Origin: Eutreptiella sp. 'Long Island Sound 2002'
Lineage: Eukaryota; Euglenozoa; Euglenophyceae; Eutreptiales; Eutreptiaceae
Assembly (NCBI GenBank): GCA_964036045.1
Contig: OZ038381.1
Location: 151,670,352 to 151,734,351, forward strand
Length of the DNA stretch: 64,000 nucleotides
Direction: 5' to 3'
Shown here: in pieces, positions 30,147 through 39,086 of the stretch
How positions within the stretch are numbered: position 1 is the first letter of the stretch
Layout of the letters: each line of letters opens with the position of its first letter
Notes under the pieces: generated by a model
The model's input: only the letters and a program-made list of their open reading frames with translations
The model's database searches: none
What the model was told of the DNA's origin: nothing
Position numbers and translations under genes: made by a program

Positions 30147-31139
30147 CCATTGGCCTCTGTTGTACAGGTGGGAGAGGTACAGGGTGATTGGTGCACGCGG
30201 CAGCTGCCTTCGGCGGCTATCCCATTTTTCTGCCCCAGCTAAACAGGGGAGCTGATCACACAATCAATTGACTGCGCCTCAGCCAGGAGTGGCTAGGGCA
30301 GTTTGACTCCATCGACATCCGCCCTGTGCATGCCACCTGTGCGCCCTTCCCCTCCAAGCCCTAGTAGGGAAACGTGTTGTGATGTCCCTGTTAGGCCACA
30401 GTTGCTTAGCAGCGCTGTGTTCTCTTGTCTTCTTCACAGGAGGGTCATTAGGACCCACAACCTTATCTTCAACACCACCCGGTAGAGCGTGCGTGTAGGA
30501 GTGGTAGTCCTGCGTGGGGGCTTGAGCCAAGTGGAGTAGCGCTCGCCCACCAAGATGGTGCCACTGTAGGGTATGTAGGACCTGTAGTGCGTGTGTCACA
30601 GTCCCACCTGTTTCCTGCAATTTTAGCAGGGTTGGTGGGCTGTGGCAGTGGTTAGGTCAACGTTTTGGCCGCTTAGCAAAATGGCGTTTTCATGCCTTCA
30701 TAGCTTTTGGCCACCGCTCCCTTTAGTAGTCAGGTAGGTAGAGAAAACAATACCTGGATTAGTACGCTGGGTATTCCCCCAAGGTTTTGCGCCAGCACAG
30801 AAATTGGGCGCAGGGGGGAGGGGAGACCCGGGGCGTACCCCGTGGCATCAATAAGACAACCCTCCGCGTTTAGCAAGCGTGCAGACCTGGGTATAATTAG
30901 GACACCACTTCTGCAACTTGCTCAGCTTCAGCACACTTCAGCACACTCACACATACCTAGGCAGACATGTATAGCGACCAGGTTAGGAAGGGTAGAACCC
31001 CATGGGTCTGAACCAGTTAGGGGTCCTAACTGTGGGCACGCTTGTCCCCAAGGAGGGTGAACACACCTTGCTTGTCATTCCCCCCTGGTCATTAGAATAG
31101 CAAGCCACCGTTCATCGTTGGCTCCCCAAAATCATAACA

Positions 31140-31643
31140 TCAGGGCAGGTCCCATAGCACACATGGTCGACACTCGCTGGTTGGCTGCACACCAGATAAG
31201 CGGCCATCTGGCTCACGCTGGTAACCATAGGCATGGGACTGCAGGGCACAGCCACGGTTGGTGCAGTGCTCAGAGTGCTCACCGACCCTGGGAGGTTGGT
31301 TCCTCTTCTTACGCTGTGACAGGGTCTCAGCACGGGTTAGCAACTGCCCCTCGTTGTCCTCAAGGAGGTAGGAGCAAAAGATGGGGTTGATACTCCCATC
31401 CGGCTGTATGAAGGCTGACATAGGCTCCCAGGTAGCCTTCGATAGCCCATAGCCATCCCACAGGGTCAGGAATTTCCAGCCCTGTTTATACTCGTGGCCT
31501 GCAATACGTGCAACCACGTAGTAGCCATCGACTGCCATTTCCTCGGCAGTCATCTCCTCGAGTTCGTCTGCCTCCTCAGGGGTGGCAGCGTTCTCCAGGT
31601 CGATACGCTCGACTTCACAGTCAGGCAAGCGCCACTCATCCCA
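31140..31643 (-). pseudogene. Element D chromodomain and C-terminal tail
   Basis: In frame with the integrase after a TAG at 31,644-31,646 (element C has a sense codon at the aligned place). Acidic linker, then a chromodomain around residues 35-90: DGYYVVARIAGHEYKQGWKF, SKATWEPMSAFIQ. A Cys-containing tail follows (HCTNRGCALQSHAYGYQ), longer than in C. Confidence 0.8.
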
Positions 31644-33365
31644 CTATAGTTCATCAGGGGAGTGGTAGTGTCTGAGCTGCTTAGGAGCACACAGCAGCTC
31701 CCCACCTAGAAGAGGGCTGCACGTCACATGGATCCTGGATCCATCTATCCTGATAATACGATAGGGCCCAAAGTAGGGGTCCTGCAAACACTTGCGGGGC
31801 CATGTGGGCAATCGTGAGTGGTGTACAAGCACCAGGTCTCCTACCTTGAGACTGGCAGGACGTCTCGTGCGGTTACGCCGGGATAGTTCGCGTTCTTGAA
31901 CGCGTTTCAGGTTAGCTCTGGCCCTGTTAGCCAGGTCCTGCCGGTGCTCCAGCCAGTCCCCAACTGGGCTCTTATAGTCCCCGGGGAAAGGGGTTTCGAA
32001 AAACCACGGAGGACGCCCCCCATGGAACAGTTCGTGGGGGGTATAGCCGGTTGAAGAACTCTCTTGAGAGTTCATGGCCAGAACGGCCCAGGGCAACAGG
32101 CGTACCCAATCTTTGGTGCGCTCCTGATTCATCAGAATCCTCAGATTCTGCTCCACCACACGATTCTGTCTCTCACAAAGAGGGTTGGACGTGTGCGTGT
32201 AAGGTACACCTGTGGCTACCTGGACGTTCAGGGCGTCCAGCACTCGCTTGTACCAACCGGTATAACTCCGGATGCGTACATCTTCATCGGAGTGGATCTC
32301 CTTAGGCGCCCCATAGGGCTCAAACCACTCCTCCACCAGAATCTTCACAGTCTGCTCTCCTGTGATCTTCTTGTTGAAGGGGATAGCAACCGTGAAGCGG
32401 GTTAGAACAAAGGTGACCACCAAACAACTACCGTAGCCACCAAACTTAGGCAGAATGTGGATGAAATCTGCGTACAACAGGGAGTTAGCACAGTAGGGTA
32501 TGGGGAGACTGGAGACCAGTCCTCTGTCACGTGAGTCGCTCTGTTTGCTGGCGTGACAGTCACAGGAGTCCACTATGGACTGCATACAGGCACGTAGTTC
32601 AGACTGGGTTAGTCGGCAGTGGAAACGCTCACTGAAGAAAGCAGCAGACCGGTTGCACCCTGTGTGCCCGGAGCTGTGGTGTGCCAACTGCAGACAGCCG
32701 TCCAGTCGTGCCTCAGGCGGATCTATGCGGTCCTCATAGTATAGGTACTGGTTATCTTTATACCAGCGGTCGCCATCTATTAGGCGTGCCTCTAGGCCAT
32801 CACTGAGGGTACTGAGTACACATTGGTACTCAGCCTGGTAGTCTCCCAGGCTCCAGCCCTCCAGTACACCTGCTGTACGCATGGATAGGTCCAGCTGGAC
32901 ATCCATACGTTGGAACGCCTCTTTGGCCAACGATTCAGAGCTCTCGCCTAGGAGGGTGTCGAAGTTATTACGCGAGATGTAGTCAGCCATCTCGTTCTTT
33001 ATACCTGGTATATGATGGACAGTCAACCTGAACTGACTCAGGTATGTCCACCATCGTTTTAGTTTCGCTTTTTCAGGAGGCGAGCGCTTCTGAAATGTCT
33101 TCACGGGCTCTTGGTCACAGAGCCATACAACAGGGTTAGTACCTAGAAGACGGGATTCGGAAGAGAGCGCGAGCATCCCAGCCAGGAGTTCCTGGTCGTA
33201 GGTACTGTAGTTGGATTGTGCTTGATTCCACTTCCAGTTCCAGTGCCCCAGAGGCACCAGACGCCATTCATTGGCGGAATCGTCATGCTTCAGGGTTTCA
33301 TCGCGGTTCAGACCTGAAGTGTGAAGCTGGCAGTGCGACAACTCATTGGGGTAAGCTCCTGCCAC
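31644..33365 (-). pseudogene. Element D RNase H C-part and integrase
   Basis: 573 open codons. RNase H end: NYSTYDQELLAGMLAL (catalytic Glu region), VVWLCDQEP, HHIPGIKNEMADYISR. Integrase: HHCC domain HHSSGHTGCNRSAAFF ... CDCHASK; catalytic Asp in LLYADFIHIL, Asp in IHSDEDVRIRS, Glu in NPLCERQNRVVEQN; then TGYTPHELFHGGRPPW and a basic C-terminal domain with DPYFGPYRIIRIDG. All three catalytic residues are visible and the frame is unbroken, so the integrase itself could be active, but its chromodomain is cut off by a TAG. The upstream join to RNase H is frameshifted. Confidence 0.85.
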
Positions 33366-33581
33366 TGGTATAGGGTACCACCCCTCCCTACGTCACACGC
33401 ATCCGTGACGAGTATTATCTCGCCCTTAGGGCGGGGCACCCCCAGGGCAGTTGGTGGAAGATATTTTCCTCTTCAACTCTTGGAAACAGGCCTCCTCCTT
33501 GTCGGTCCACCGCCAAGGGTTGGTCTTCTTTATAAGGTCAGTAAGGGGGGCTGATGAATACGTAAAATTGTGGATATGGCG
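33366..33581 (-). pseudogene. Element D RT-RNase H junction, broken
   Basis: After the TGA that closes the RT frame at 33,582 the sequence still codes for NFTYSSAPLTDLIKK, the connection WRWTDKEEACFQELK, and an RNase H start with LVTDACDVGRGG, but in shifted frames. The lesion separates RT from RNase H in this copy. Confidence 0.65.
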
Positions 33582-35972
33582 TCAGTAAAAATTGCAGCCG
33601 CCAATAAAGCTCCGCACATCGTGTAGACCCTTCTTAGGGCCGTCACATATCTGCATGTCCTGTAGGGGCTGCATCTTAGACGCGGCTGGTTTCCACCAGC
33701 CAAACCCCACGTCAAACCCTAGGTACTCCATCTCCTCTCGCATAAACTCACACTTCTCGAGTTTGATGCGGAGATGGTTTTCCTGACAGACGGTGAAAAA
33801 CTCTTGCAGGAGGAGGATATGATCCTCTTGGGTATTAGTACCCAGGCTCACATCGTCGATGTGGGCCTCCATCTCAGCCCCGCGGGAAAACAGTTCCTGC
33901 ACAAGGGGTCTGCGTCTCAGGATATATGAGTTTTTGTTCATCAGCTCCGGAAAGAGAGCAGGGGCATTCGCGACACCAAAGGGCAGGACCTTCCAGCGGA
34001 AGACACGGCTCTTAGGGGTTACAAAGGCGAGCAGTTCCTGAGCTGCTCGGGTTAGGTCTACTTGCCAGAAGCCACTGCGCTTATCCATCTTGGTCTTGAA
34101 TCGACACTTAGCAATTCTTCCCAGGGTGTTCTCCATGTTGGGGATACTCCCTGAGTGGTTCTGGGTCTTTTTATTGACCTCCCCATAGTCAACGACCAAG
34201 CGCATAGCAGTGGACCCAGGTTTAGCAACCAGATAACAAGGGCTACAATGGCGGGGGTAGTCCCCGTGCTTATACTCCTGGAGGATGCCAGCACCTATAC
34301 ACTCTTGGATCTGGCGTTCGATCTCGTCGATTTGGTCTTGTAGGGCGGCGTATGGACGCCGCCTCACTACCGACCCTTCAAACTCTGGTTCGAGTTTGAG
34401 GTCCATGTGGACCAGTTTCTTACAAGACAGGGGTGGGGGCAACGCTCCAAAAACCTCCTGATACTTGTGGATGAGCTTAGTGAGACGGGGGTCGAGTTTC
34501 ATGCTCTCCACTTTCTCGGAAAAATCGTCCTCAGCGCGGAGGTTACTCTTCCCTTTATCCTGCTTTTTTCTACGCCCCACTGTTTCGGGGGGCAACTCAT
34601 CCTCCCAGTCCTGGCGTTCCTGGGCATAGTGGAGGGAGTATACTAGAGGGGTCTCAGGATCGGGGAGAGTGGTCTCTTCATCATCCTCCTCGGACCAAAG
34701 AGAGGTTTTCCAGGTCTCCTTGAGGAGGTCCTGGCGGGTCCGTCGCTCGATACCCTCAGCCTTAGCCCACAGGACCTGCTGTAGTTCCTGCACGTCATAC
34801 CAAGAGACGGGCATGTTATTGGGTGAGGGTTTAGCGCCAGGTACCTGACCTGAGGGGCCATCAGTGGCTCTCAAAGAGAAAACGGCGTGATCATTAGACC
34901 CAGCAGGGGCGAACTCGCCGAGATCCACCTCTTCCATAAGCAACTGCGCTAGGAAAGCGCTATGCTTCAGTGTCACAACCTCCGGGTCGCCTGGGGGTAT
35001 TACACTGGTGATATCGCTCAGGCGGTCGTCAGCATCAGCCAGCGGAGTAGAGACTGCTGGTGTCTCCTGCTCATCGGGGCACTCACCACTCGTAGTGGTA
35101 ACCGAGGAGTACTCCAATCTCTTCTTGAGATCATGGATGGTAAGGCCCTTGTTTTTGGCCATCAACTCCTTGAGTACAACCTGATCAAGGTCACTCACAG
35201 GCACGGGGTTTAGAGCACCATCTACGATGGATAGGAAACTGCCCCATTCAGGGGCGGTCATGGTCTCCTGAGAGTCCTCAGGGACGTAGATGGGACCGTT
35301 GGGCAGTTCAGTCCTTCCCACGGTCATACAGTCCAAGAGGCGCCTCCAATAGGCGTGTTCACCTGTGGTACCCCAGTCGGGGGTGCACAGGACCACTCTC
35401 GCTCCTTCGAGGGCGATTTTGGTAATCACCTTGGCGAGCTGGGAGAAAGGGGGGTTTGCGTACCACAACCCCATTGATTTGCAGTAAAAGCGGTACTCAT
35501 TGTTTAGGTTCCGCGAGCAGTAGAGCTGCATCAGATGCTGCTCTTTACTCGCGAACAGTTCTACCTGAATTTCATTCAGGTCCAGCTGCAGGGCGGCCAG
35601 TCCATTTTCCAACACTGGCCGCACCAACTGATAGTTCTCAGTTCTGTAAGACCGGTTCACGTAACGTAGACCGGATTCTTTCAGGGCTGACAGCTCCAGA
35701 GGGACAGAGTATAGACCCCTGCTAAAATCGCAGTGAAGCAACTTGAAGCGCAGAAAGTCAGTGCCAATGACAATGTCAAAGGCGTCCGTGTCAAGCACTT
35801 TGCAGTGCTGCGTCACCTCCACATCGCCTACACATACAGTCACATCAACCCCCCCCAGAGAATGGATGGTCCGACCATCCCCTACCCTTATGGCCACTGT
35901 TTTGGTTTCCCGGATCTTGGCTTGTTTTAGCAATCTGCGGGCCACGATTGAGAGCGAGGTGCCCGTGTCCAA
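33582..35972 (-). CDS. Element D protease, methyltransferase-like domain and reverse transcriptase
   Basis: 796 codons without a stop, the longest frame of the C/D family. Residues 1-75 are the protease from its catalytic DTGTSLSIV to IVIGTDFL; a few residues upstream lie in another frame across an A6 run. Residues 115-235 form a Dam-like methyltransferase-type domain: VELFASKEQHLMQLYCS (137-152), YANPPFSQLAKVI (171-183) and ARVVLCTPDW (191-200). After a 300-residue acidic linker comes RT: LVVDYG (592), MDKRSGF (630), FGVANAP (about 665), and the active-site HIDD at 704-707, followed by YLGFDVGFGWW. RT motifs are complete. The methyltransferase assignment is inference from motif pattern; NPPF is the catalytic-type motif of adenine-N6 enzymes. 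Confidence 0.85.
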   Translation of the reverse strand: MDTGTSLSIVARRLLKQAKIRETKTVAIRVGDGRTIHSLGGVDVTVCVGDVEVTQHCKVLDTDAFDIVIGTDFLRFKLLHCDFSRGLYSVPLELSALKESGLRYVNRSYRTENYQLVRPVLENGLAALQLDLNEIQVELFASKEQHLMQLYCSRNLNNEYRFYCKSMGLWYANPPFSQLAKVITKIALEGARVVLCTPDWGTTGEHAYWRRLLDCMTVGRTELPNGPIYVPEDSQETMTAPEWGSFLSIVDGALNPVPVSDLDQVVLKELMAKNKGLTIHDLKKRLEYSSVTTTSGECPDEQETPAVSTPLADADDRLSDITSVIPPGDPEVVTLKHSAFLAQLLMEEVDLGEFAPAGSNDHAVFSLRATDGPSGQVPGAKPSPNNMPVSWYDVQELQQVLWAKAEGIERRTRQDLLKETWKTSLWSEEDDEETTLPDPETPLVYSLHYAQERQDWEDELPPETVGRRKKQDKGKSNLRAEDDFSEKVESMKLDPRLTKLIHKYQEVFGALPPPLSCKKLVHMDLKLEPEFEGSVVRRRPYAALQDQIDEIERQIQECIGAGILQEYKHGDYPRHCSPCYLVAKPGSTAMRLVVDYGEVNKKTQNHSGSIPNMENTLGRIAKCRFKTKMDKRSGFWQVDLTRAAQELLAFVTPKSRVFRWKVLPFGVANAPALFPELMNKNSYILRRRPLVQELFSRGAEMEAHIDDVSLGTNTQEDHILLLQEFFTVCQENHLRIKLEKCEFMREEMEYLGFDVGFGWWKPAASKMQPLQDMQICDGPKKGLHDVRSFIGGCNFY

Positions 35973-36095
35973 GACCGCTTTGTAAACCTGATCACCTTTT
36001 TTGACGTGACCCGGAAAATGAAATCTTCCTCCTCGGAGCCGCGCCCCTATTCCCCCTCAGGGAAATTCACTTCAGAGCCCGCCGCCTGCAGGCAC

Positions 36096-36689
36096 TTAGA
36101 CTGCCAGTTGAGGCGGCGCTTCTTGGCGTTCTCGTTTCCCTTGTACGGTTCGCTTCTCCCCAGGCTGCTCACCCTTGGGGGTGGGGCCTGGTATTCCACC
36201 TGTGGGGGGTGCGGAGTTTCCTTGCCCCCCTCCAGGGTTACCTCCACCGGGAGTTCCCCCAGGGGTACTGCTTCCCCCCCCCTTACCGGCGTACTTACGC
36301 CGTTCTTCCTCGGCCTTCTTTAGCTTCTCGGACTCGAGGCGTTTTATGTGGCACTCATCCTCGTAGTGCCTCCTCTTGCCGCAGTAGCCACACGTGATAG
36401 TGCAGCGGAAGTGGTCCTGGTGTTTGACCTCCTGACCATCCTTGGTCTTCTGCGTCCGCCGCAACTGGAGCATACAAGAGCTGCGTCCATCGCAGTCAGG
36501 GGCGTGACATGGTCCCCCTTCGTCGTGCGTAGGCTGGCAATAAAAAAGATATGGGGCTCCCTTGCCTTTAGCGGGGGGGGTCTTCTTCATATGCTTCAGT
36601 TGCCCTCCCTTACCCTTCCCAGGGTTAGAGTGGGGTTTTGGGGACCTCCCTCCCTGAGGTTCGTCAGCAAGGGCCTCCCTCCGCAGATG
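36096..36689 (-). pseudogene. Element D gag, nucleocapsid part
   Basis: In frame with capsid after a TAA near 36,690. Two zinc-binding clusters as in C: FYCQPTHDEGG..HAPDCDGRSSC and CGYCGKRRHYEDEC (C-x2-C-x4-H-x4-C). Then a basic helix and a Gly/Pro-rich tail. The protease frame starts about 120 nt downstream. Confidence 0.85.
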
Positions 36690-37172
36690 TTAGCGCAGGT
36701 ATTTATCCATGTGAGAGTCATTTTCTCTCTCCATGGCGAGTTCGATCAGAAGATCGACCAACTCATCGTAGGAATGAGTCTGGGATTTCCTCTCGGACGT
36801 CTCCTTACAATTCTCCCAAGTCCTGGGAGGAATTTTACCCACGAGCCACAGATGAGGCTCGGTAGGCCCGTATGAGGAGGGGTTCATCCTCCCCATTAGC
36901 TCCTCCAGCTGCGCCACGAAGTCAGAAATACGGGCAGCTGTGGGGAACTCAGGAAGTGGGGGTAGTTCCTCTATCTCCGTACGGACACTCAGGTCCGTTT
37001 CGTAGACTGGGTACATTTGTTCCAGTCTTTTAAAAAAGTCTTCCCAACTGAAGCTCTTCCTGATGGCAGTTTTCACCTGCGGCTGAAGGAACCTTTTCTT
37101 GCACAACTTCTTGATGAGCGTGCACTTGGTCCGGACATCAGCATGTTGCTGTCCGGTGAGGAGTAGAAACTC
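36690..37172 (-). pseudogene. Element D gag, capsid C-part
   Basis: EFLLLTGQQHADVRTKCTLI, LEQMYPVYETDLSVRTEIEE, EPHLWLVGKIPPRTWENCKE and LIELAMERENDSHMDKYLR align with the C capsid. It lies between a TAA near 37,173 and a TAA at 36,690, both in the same frame as the flanking gag pieces. Confidence 0.8.
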
Positions 37173-37655
37173 TTAAACCTCTTCGGCCCATTCGGGCAAG
37201 TTTTTAGGATCGAACTCAGGGAGCTCGATCTGAAGGTTCGCTGTGGCGATGCCCTTCGTTCCCCGACCCTGTACGGCAGTGTCACCCTTTCCACCTGAGG
37301 GGGGCGAGGGGTAGACAGTGGCAAGTGGCGCCAGTACTGCCAGCCCATAGCCCTCCATCTCAGCCCCAGTAGAATCCTCAATAGTGCATACAGGAACAGT
37401 CCTCACACAAGGATGGAAAGGGCTTGGACAAGTGTCCAAGGGGGTGCTGCGGATCCCTCTGCAGCTTTTCACGCCCCGGGTCAGGAGTTCAACACCCGGG
37501 GACATGGTCGAGAAGGGCTTCTTCAGTTCAGACAGGCCCAGTTTAGCCTTGAGTGCTGCAGACAGTGCACTCAAATCAGGATCTTCATCCCCAGCCCCCA
37601 GAACCCGGGAAAGGAGTTCCATGGTCTCATCCAGAGCGAGTTTAGGGGCAGCCAT
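37173..37655 (-). pseudogene. Element D gag, N-part
   Basis: ATG at 37,655 (MAAPKLALDETMELLSRVLG) overlaps the stop of ORF1 by 14 nt, which makes it a plausible gag start. It runs through LQIELPEFDPKNLPEWAEEV, the same position as C's VVNLPEFTGKYLSELAENF, then hits TAA. The frame is open further upstream, so initiation inside the ORF1 overlap is inferred. Confidence 0.65.
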
Positions 37656-38289
37656 ACGTGAAGGTAAACCTCTTTCCAACGCGCACGGGCTCGGGGCACA
37701 CCCCACGAGGCGAAGGTGGTCTTGGCCTCGAAGGTAACGACGGGGTAGGCTCTCTAGATATCCAGTCCTCCTCCCATTCCGAGAAGTTGTTGGACGTCGT
37801 GGCGGATATTTCCCCATAAGGTGCTTCGAACCCCTCACCCCACGTGGTGCCGAACATGGGATACGCCTTCATCGGTTCTTTCTCCTGCTCCTTCCTTCCC
37901 GCTTTTCTCCAGGCTTTCACTTTGGCGGAGGTGACCTTCTCCATCGCAGCCTGGGCTTCCTTAGCGGCTAAAGAATCAGGATCAGGGGCATCCTCAGAAG
38001 GAGGAAAGGAAGATACCACAGACAGGAGGGCAGCCGCCATTGGATCCCTCCCTTCGAGGCTTCTGAGGCGTTCCTGGGTTAACACAGGCGCCTCAGGGGC
38101 TTCTCTCATATATTGTTCTTCCGCCCCTCTTGCTTGGTTCTCTCCGCGCCAGCCAGTAGTGTCCACAACGACTGTATCATCTCTTCCGCTCAGGGACATA
38201 GCCCTGGAAGGTCCTGCTACAGGCCTCCCCGTTGGCTGGGACCTGTTTGGCAGGGTCTTGGCGCTCAGTGTAACTGATGGACGTGACAT
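37642..38289 (-). CDS. Element D ORF1 (pre-gag protein)
   Basis: 215 unbroken codons starting about 50 nt after the primer site. N-terminal PTGRPVAGPSRAMSLSGRDD, helical Ala/Lys-rich middle (KEAQAAMEKVTSAKVKAWRK), then the motif TTWGEGFEAPYGE shared with remnant E, and a basic Pro/Arg end. Overlaps the gag ATG. Function unknown; likely the N-terminal Gag or matrix-like product. Confidence 0.65.
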   Translation of the reverse strand: MSRPSVTLSAKTLPNRSQPTGRPVAGPSRAMSLSGRDDTVVVDTTGWRGENQARGAEEQYMREAPEAPVLTQERLRSLEGRDPMAAALLSVVSSFPPSEDAPDPDSLAAKEAQAAMEKVTSAKVKAWRKAGRKEQEKEPMKAYPMFGTTWGEGFEAPYGEISATTSNNFSEWEEDWISREPTPSLPSRPRPPSPRGVCPEPVRVGKRFTFTYGCP

Positions 38290-38339
38290 TGCTCAATACG
38301 CTGTGGATTTCTTGTGCTTTAGCTTGGCGAGTGTGTAAG

Positions 38340-38351
38340 CCTCTGCTACCA
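38340..38351 (-). promoter_or_regulatory. Element D primer-binding site
   Basis: Minus strand TGGTAGCAGAGG, adjacent to the LTR end (CTCTTTC). Complementary to the 3' end of initiator tRNA-Met. The TAG inside it is the stop codon of the LTR-encoded peptide. Confidence 0.9.
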
Positions 38352-38570
38352 GAAAGAGTTTCTGGTATCCCTGGCTTGTTGTTTATATTGAAAACCTTGA
38401 ATGCTTTTCAAAAGATGTTCCCCCAAAACAGCAAAAAGGTAAAGTCCACGGACAAGGAACACCACAAACAGGATCAAAGTCAGATTTGTGATGGTATTCT
38501 TCCAAATCAAAGCATTGTAAGCAAAAAGGGGCTGCATATAGACAAATGAGGAATCAAATACGCAACTCAA
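38346..38570 (-). CDS. LTR-encoded small membrane peptide, D right-LTR copy
   Basis: 74 codons: MSCVFDSSFVYMQPLFAYNA, a 20-residue hydrophobic stretch (LTLILFVVFLVRGLYLFAVL), and a polar tail ending ARDTRNSFW. The stop codon is the TAG within the primer site. One membrane segment is predicted by eye. Transcribed only if the start lies in the 5' LTR upstream of it. Confidence 0.5.
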   Translation of the reverse strand: MSCVFDSSFVYMQPLFAYNALIWKNTITNLTLILFVVFLVRGLYLFAVLGEHLLKSIQGFQYKQQARDTRNSFW

Positions 38571-39086
38571 ATGGTTTTATAAACAAAACAAATGATTTTA
38601 TGTGAAAACTGGCATGACTCAGGCCTCGAAGATAGCACCAAGCACTTCATGTGCACTCTTTTGGATGAAATGGAGTTGGTTAGGAATCTGGGGCATAGGA
38701 GTTTGGCCAGACACAGGAAATGACTTGGCCAAGCAACTGACTTCAGAAACAGTTACAATCTGCAACCACAATAGGTAGTAAAAACTTTCAAGTATAGGGG
38801 TCCTGAGGTGGGAGACCACTAGGGTTAACCTACAAGGCCCAAGGCATGAAATGCCTACTTTATTTTGGTATAACCTCCATGAGGGATGATACCTCCGCTC
38901 CCTTGAGTGGTAGGGGTGAACTTCATTGGGGTGCTAGGTTTATAACCCTAGTTGCTGAGAAAGTGTAGTTAAAGCTTCATGAGAGAAACAAAAATGTGTT
39001 AGTCTCAGTACCTCCTTAGGCAAAAAAAGGGGCTGTAGCCTGGATCAAGTACCCAAAGAAGGACATGGTAGTGACTTTTTCCTACT
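38352..39086 (-). repeat. Element D right LTR (5' LTR)
   Basis: 735 bp, partner of 27,932-28,666. Promoter activity is expected here on the minus strand. The outer end abuts element B's LTR at 39,087. Confidence 0.9.

Larger units (their letters stand above)
28676..31139 (-). other. Long 3' non-pol region of element D
   Basis: 2.46 kb between chromodomain and polypurine tract. The right 1.4 kb is collinear with element C 6,900-8,083 and with the fragment at 47,319-47,770. It contains the covarying RNA structures (30,003-30,146) and the 75-nt identical block (30,384-30,458). On the plus strand a 118-nt stretch is framed by TTCCCTTCCCTTCACAG (29,700) and ATG/GTGAGTAAG (29,817), like a small exon. 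No confident protein. Confidence 0.7.
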
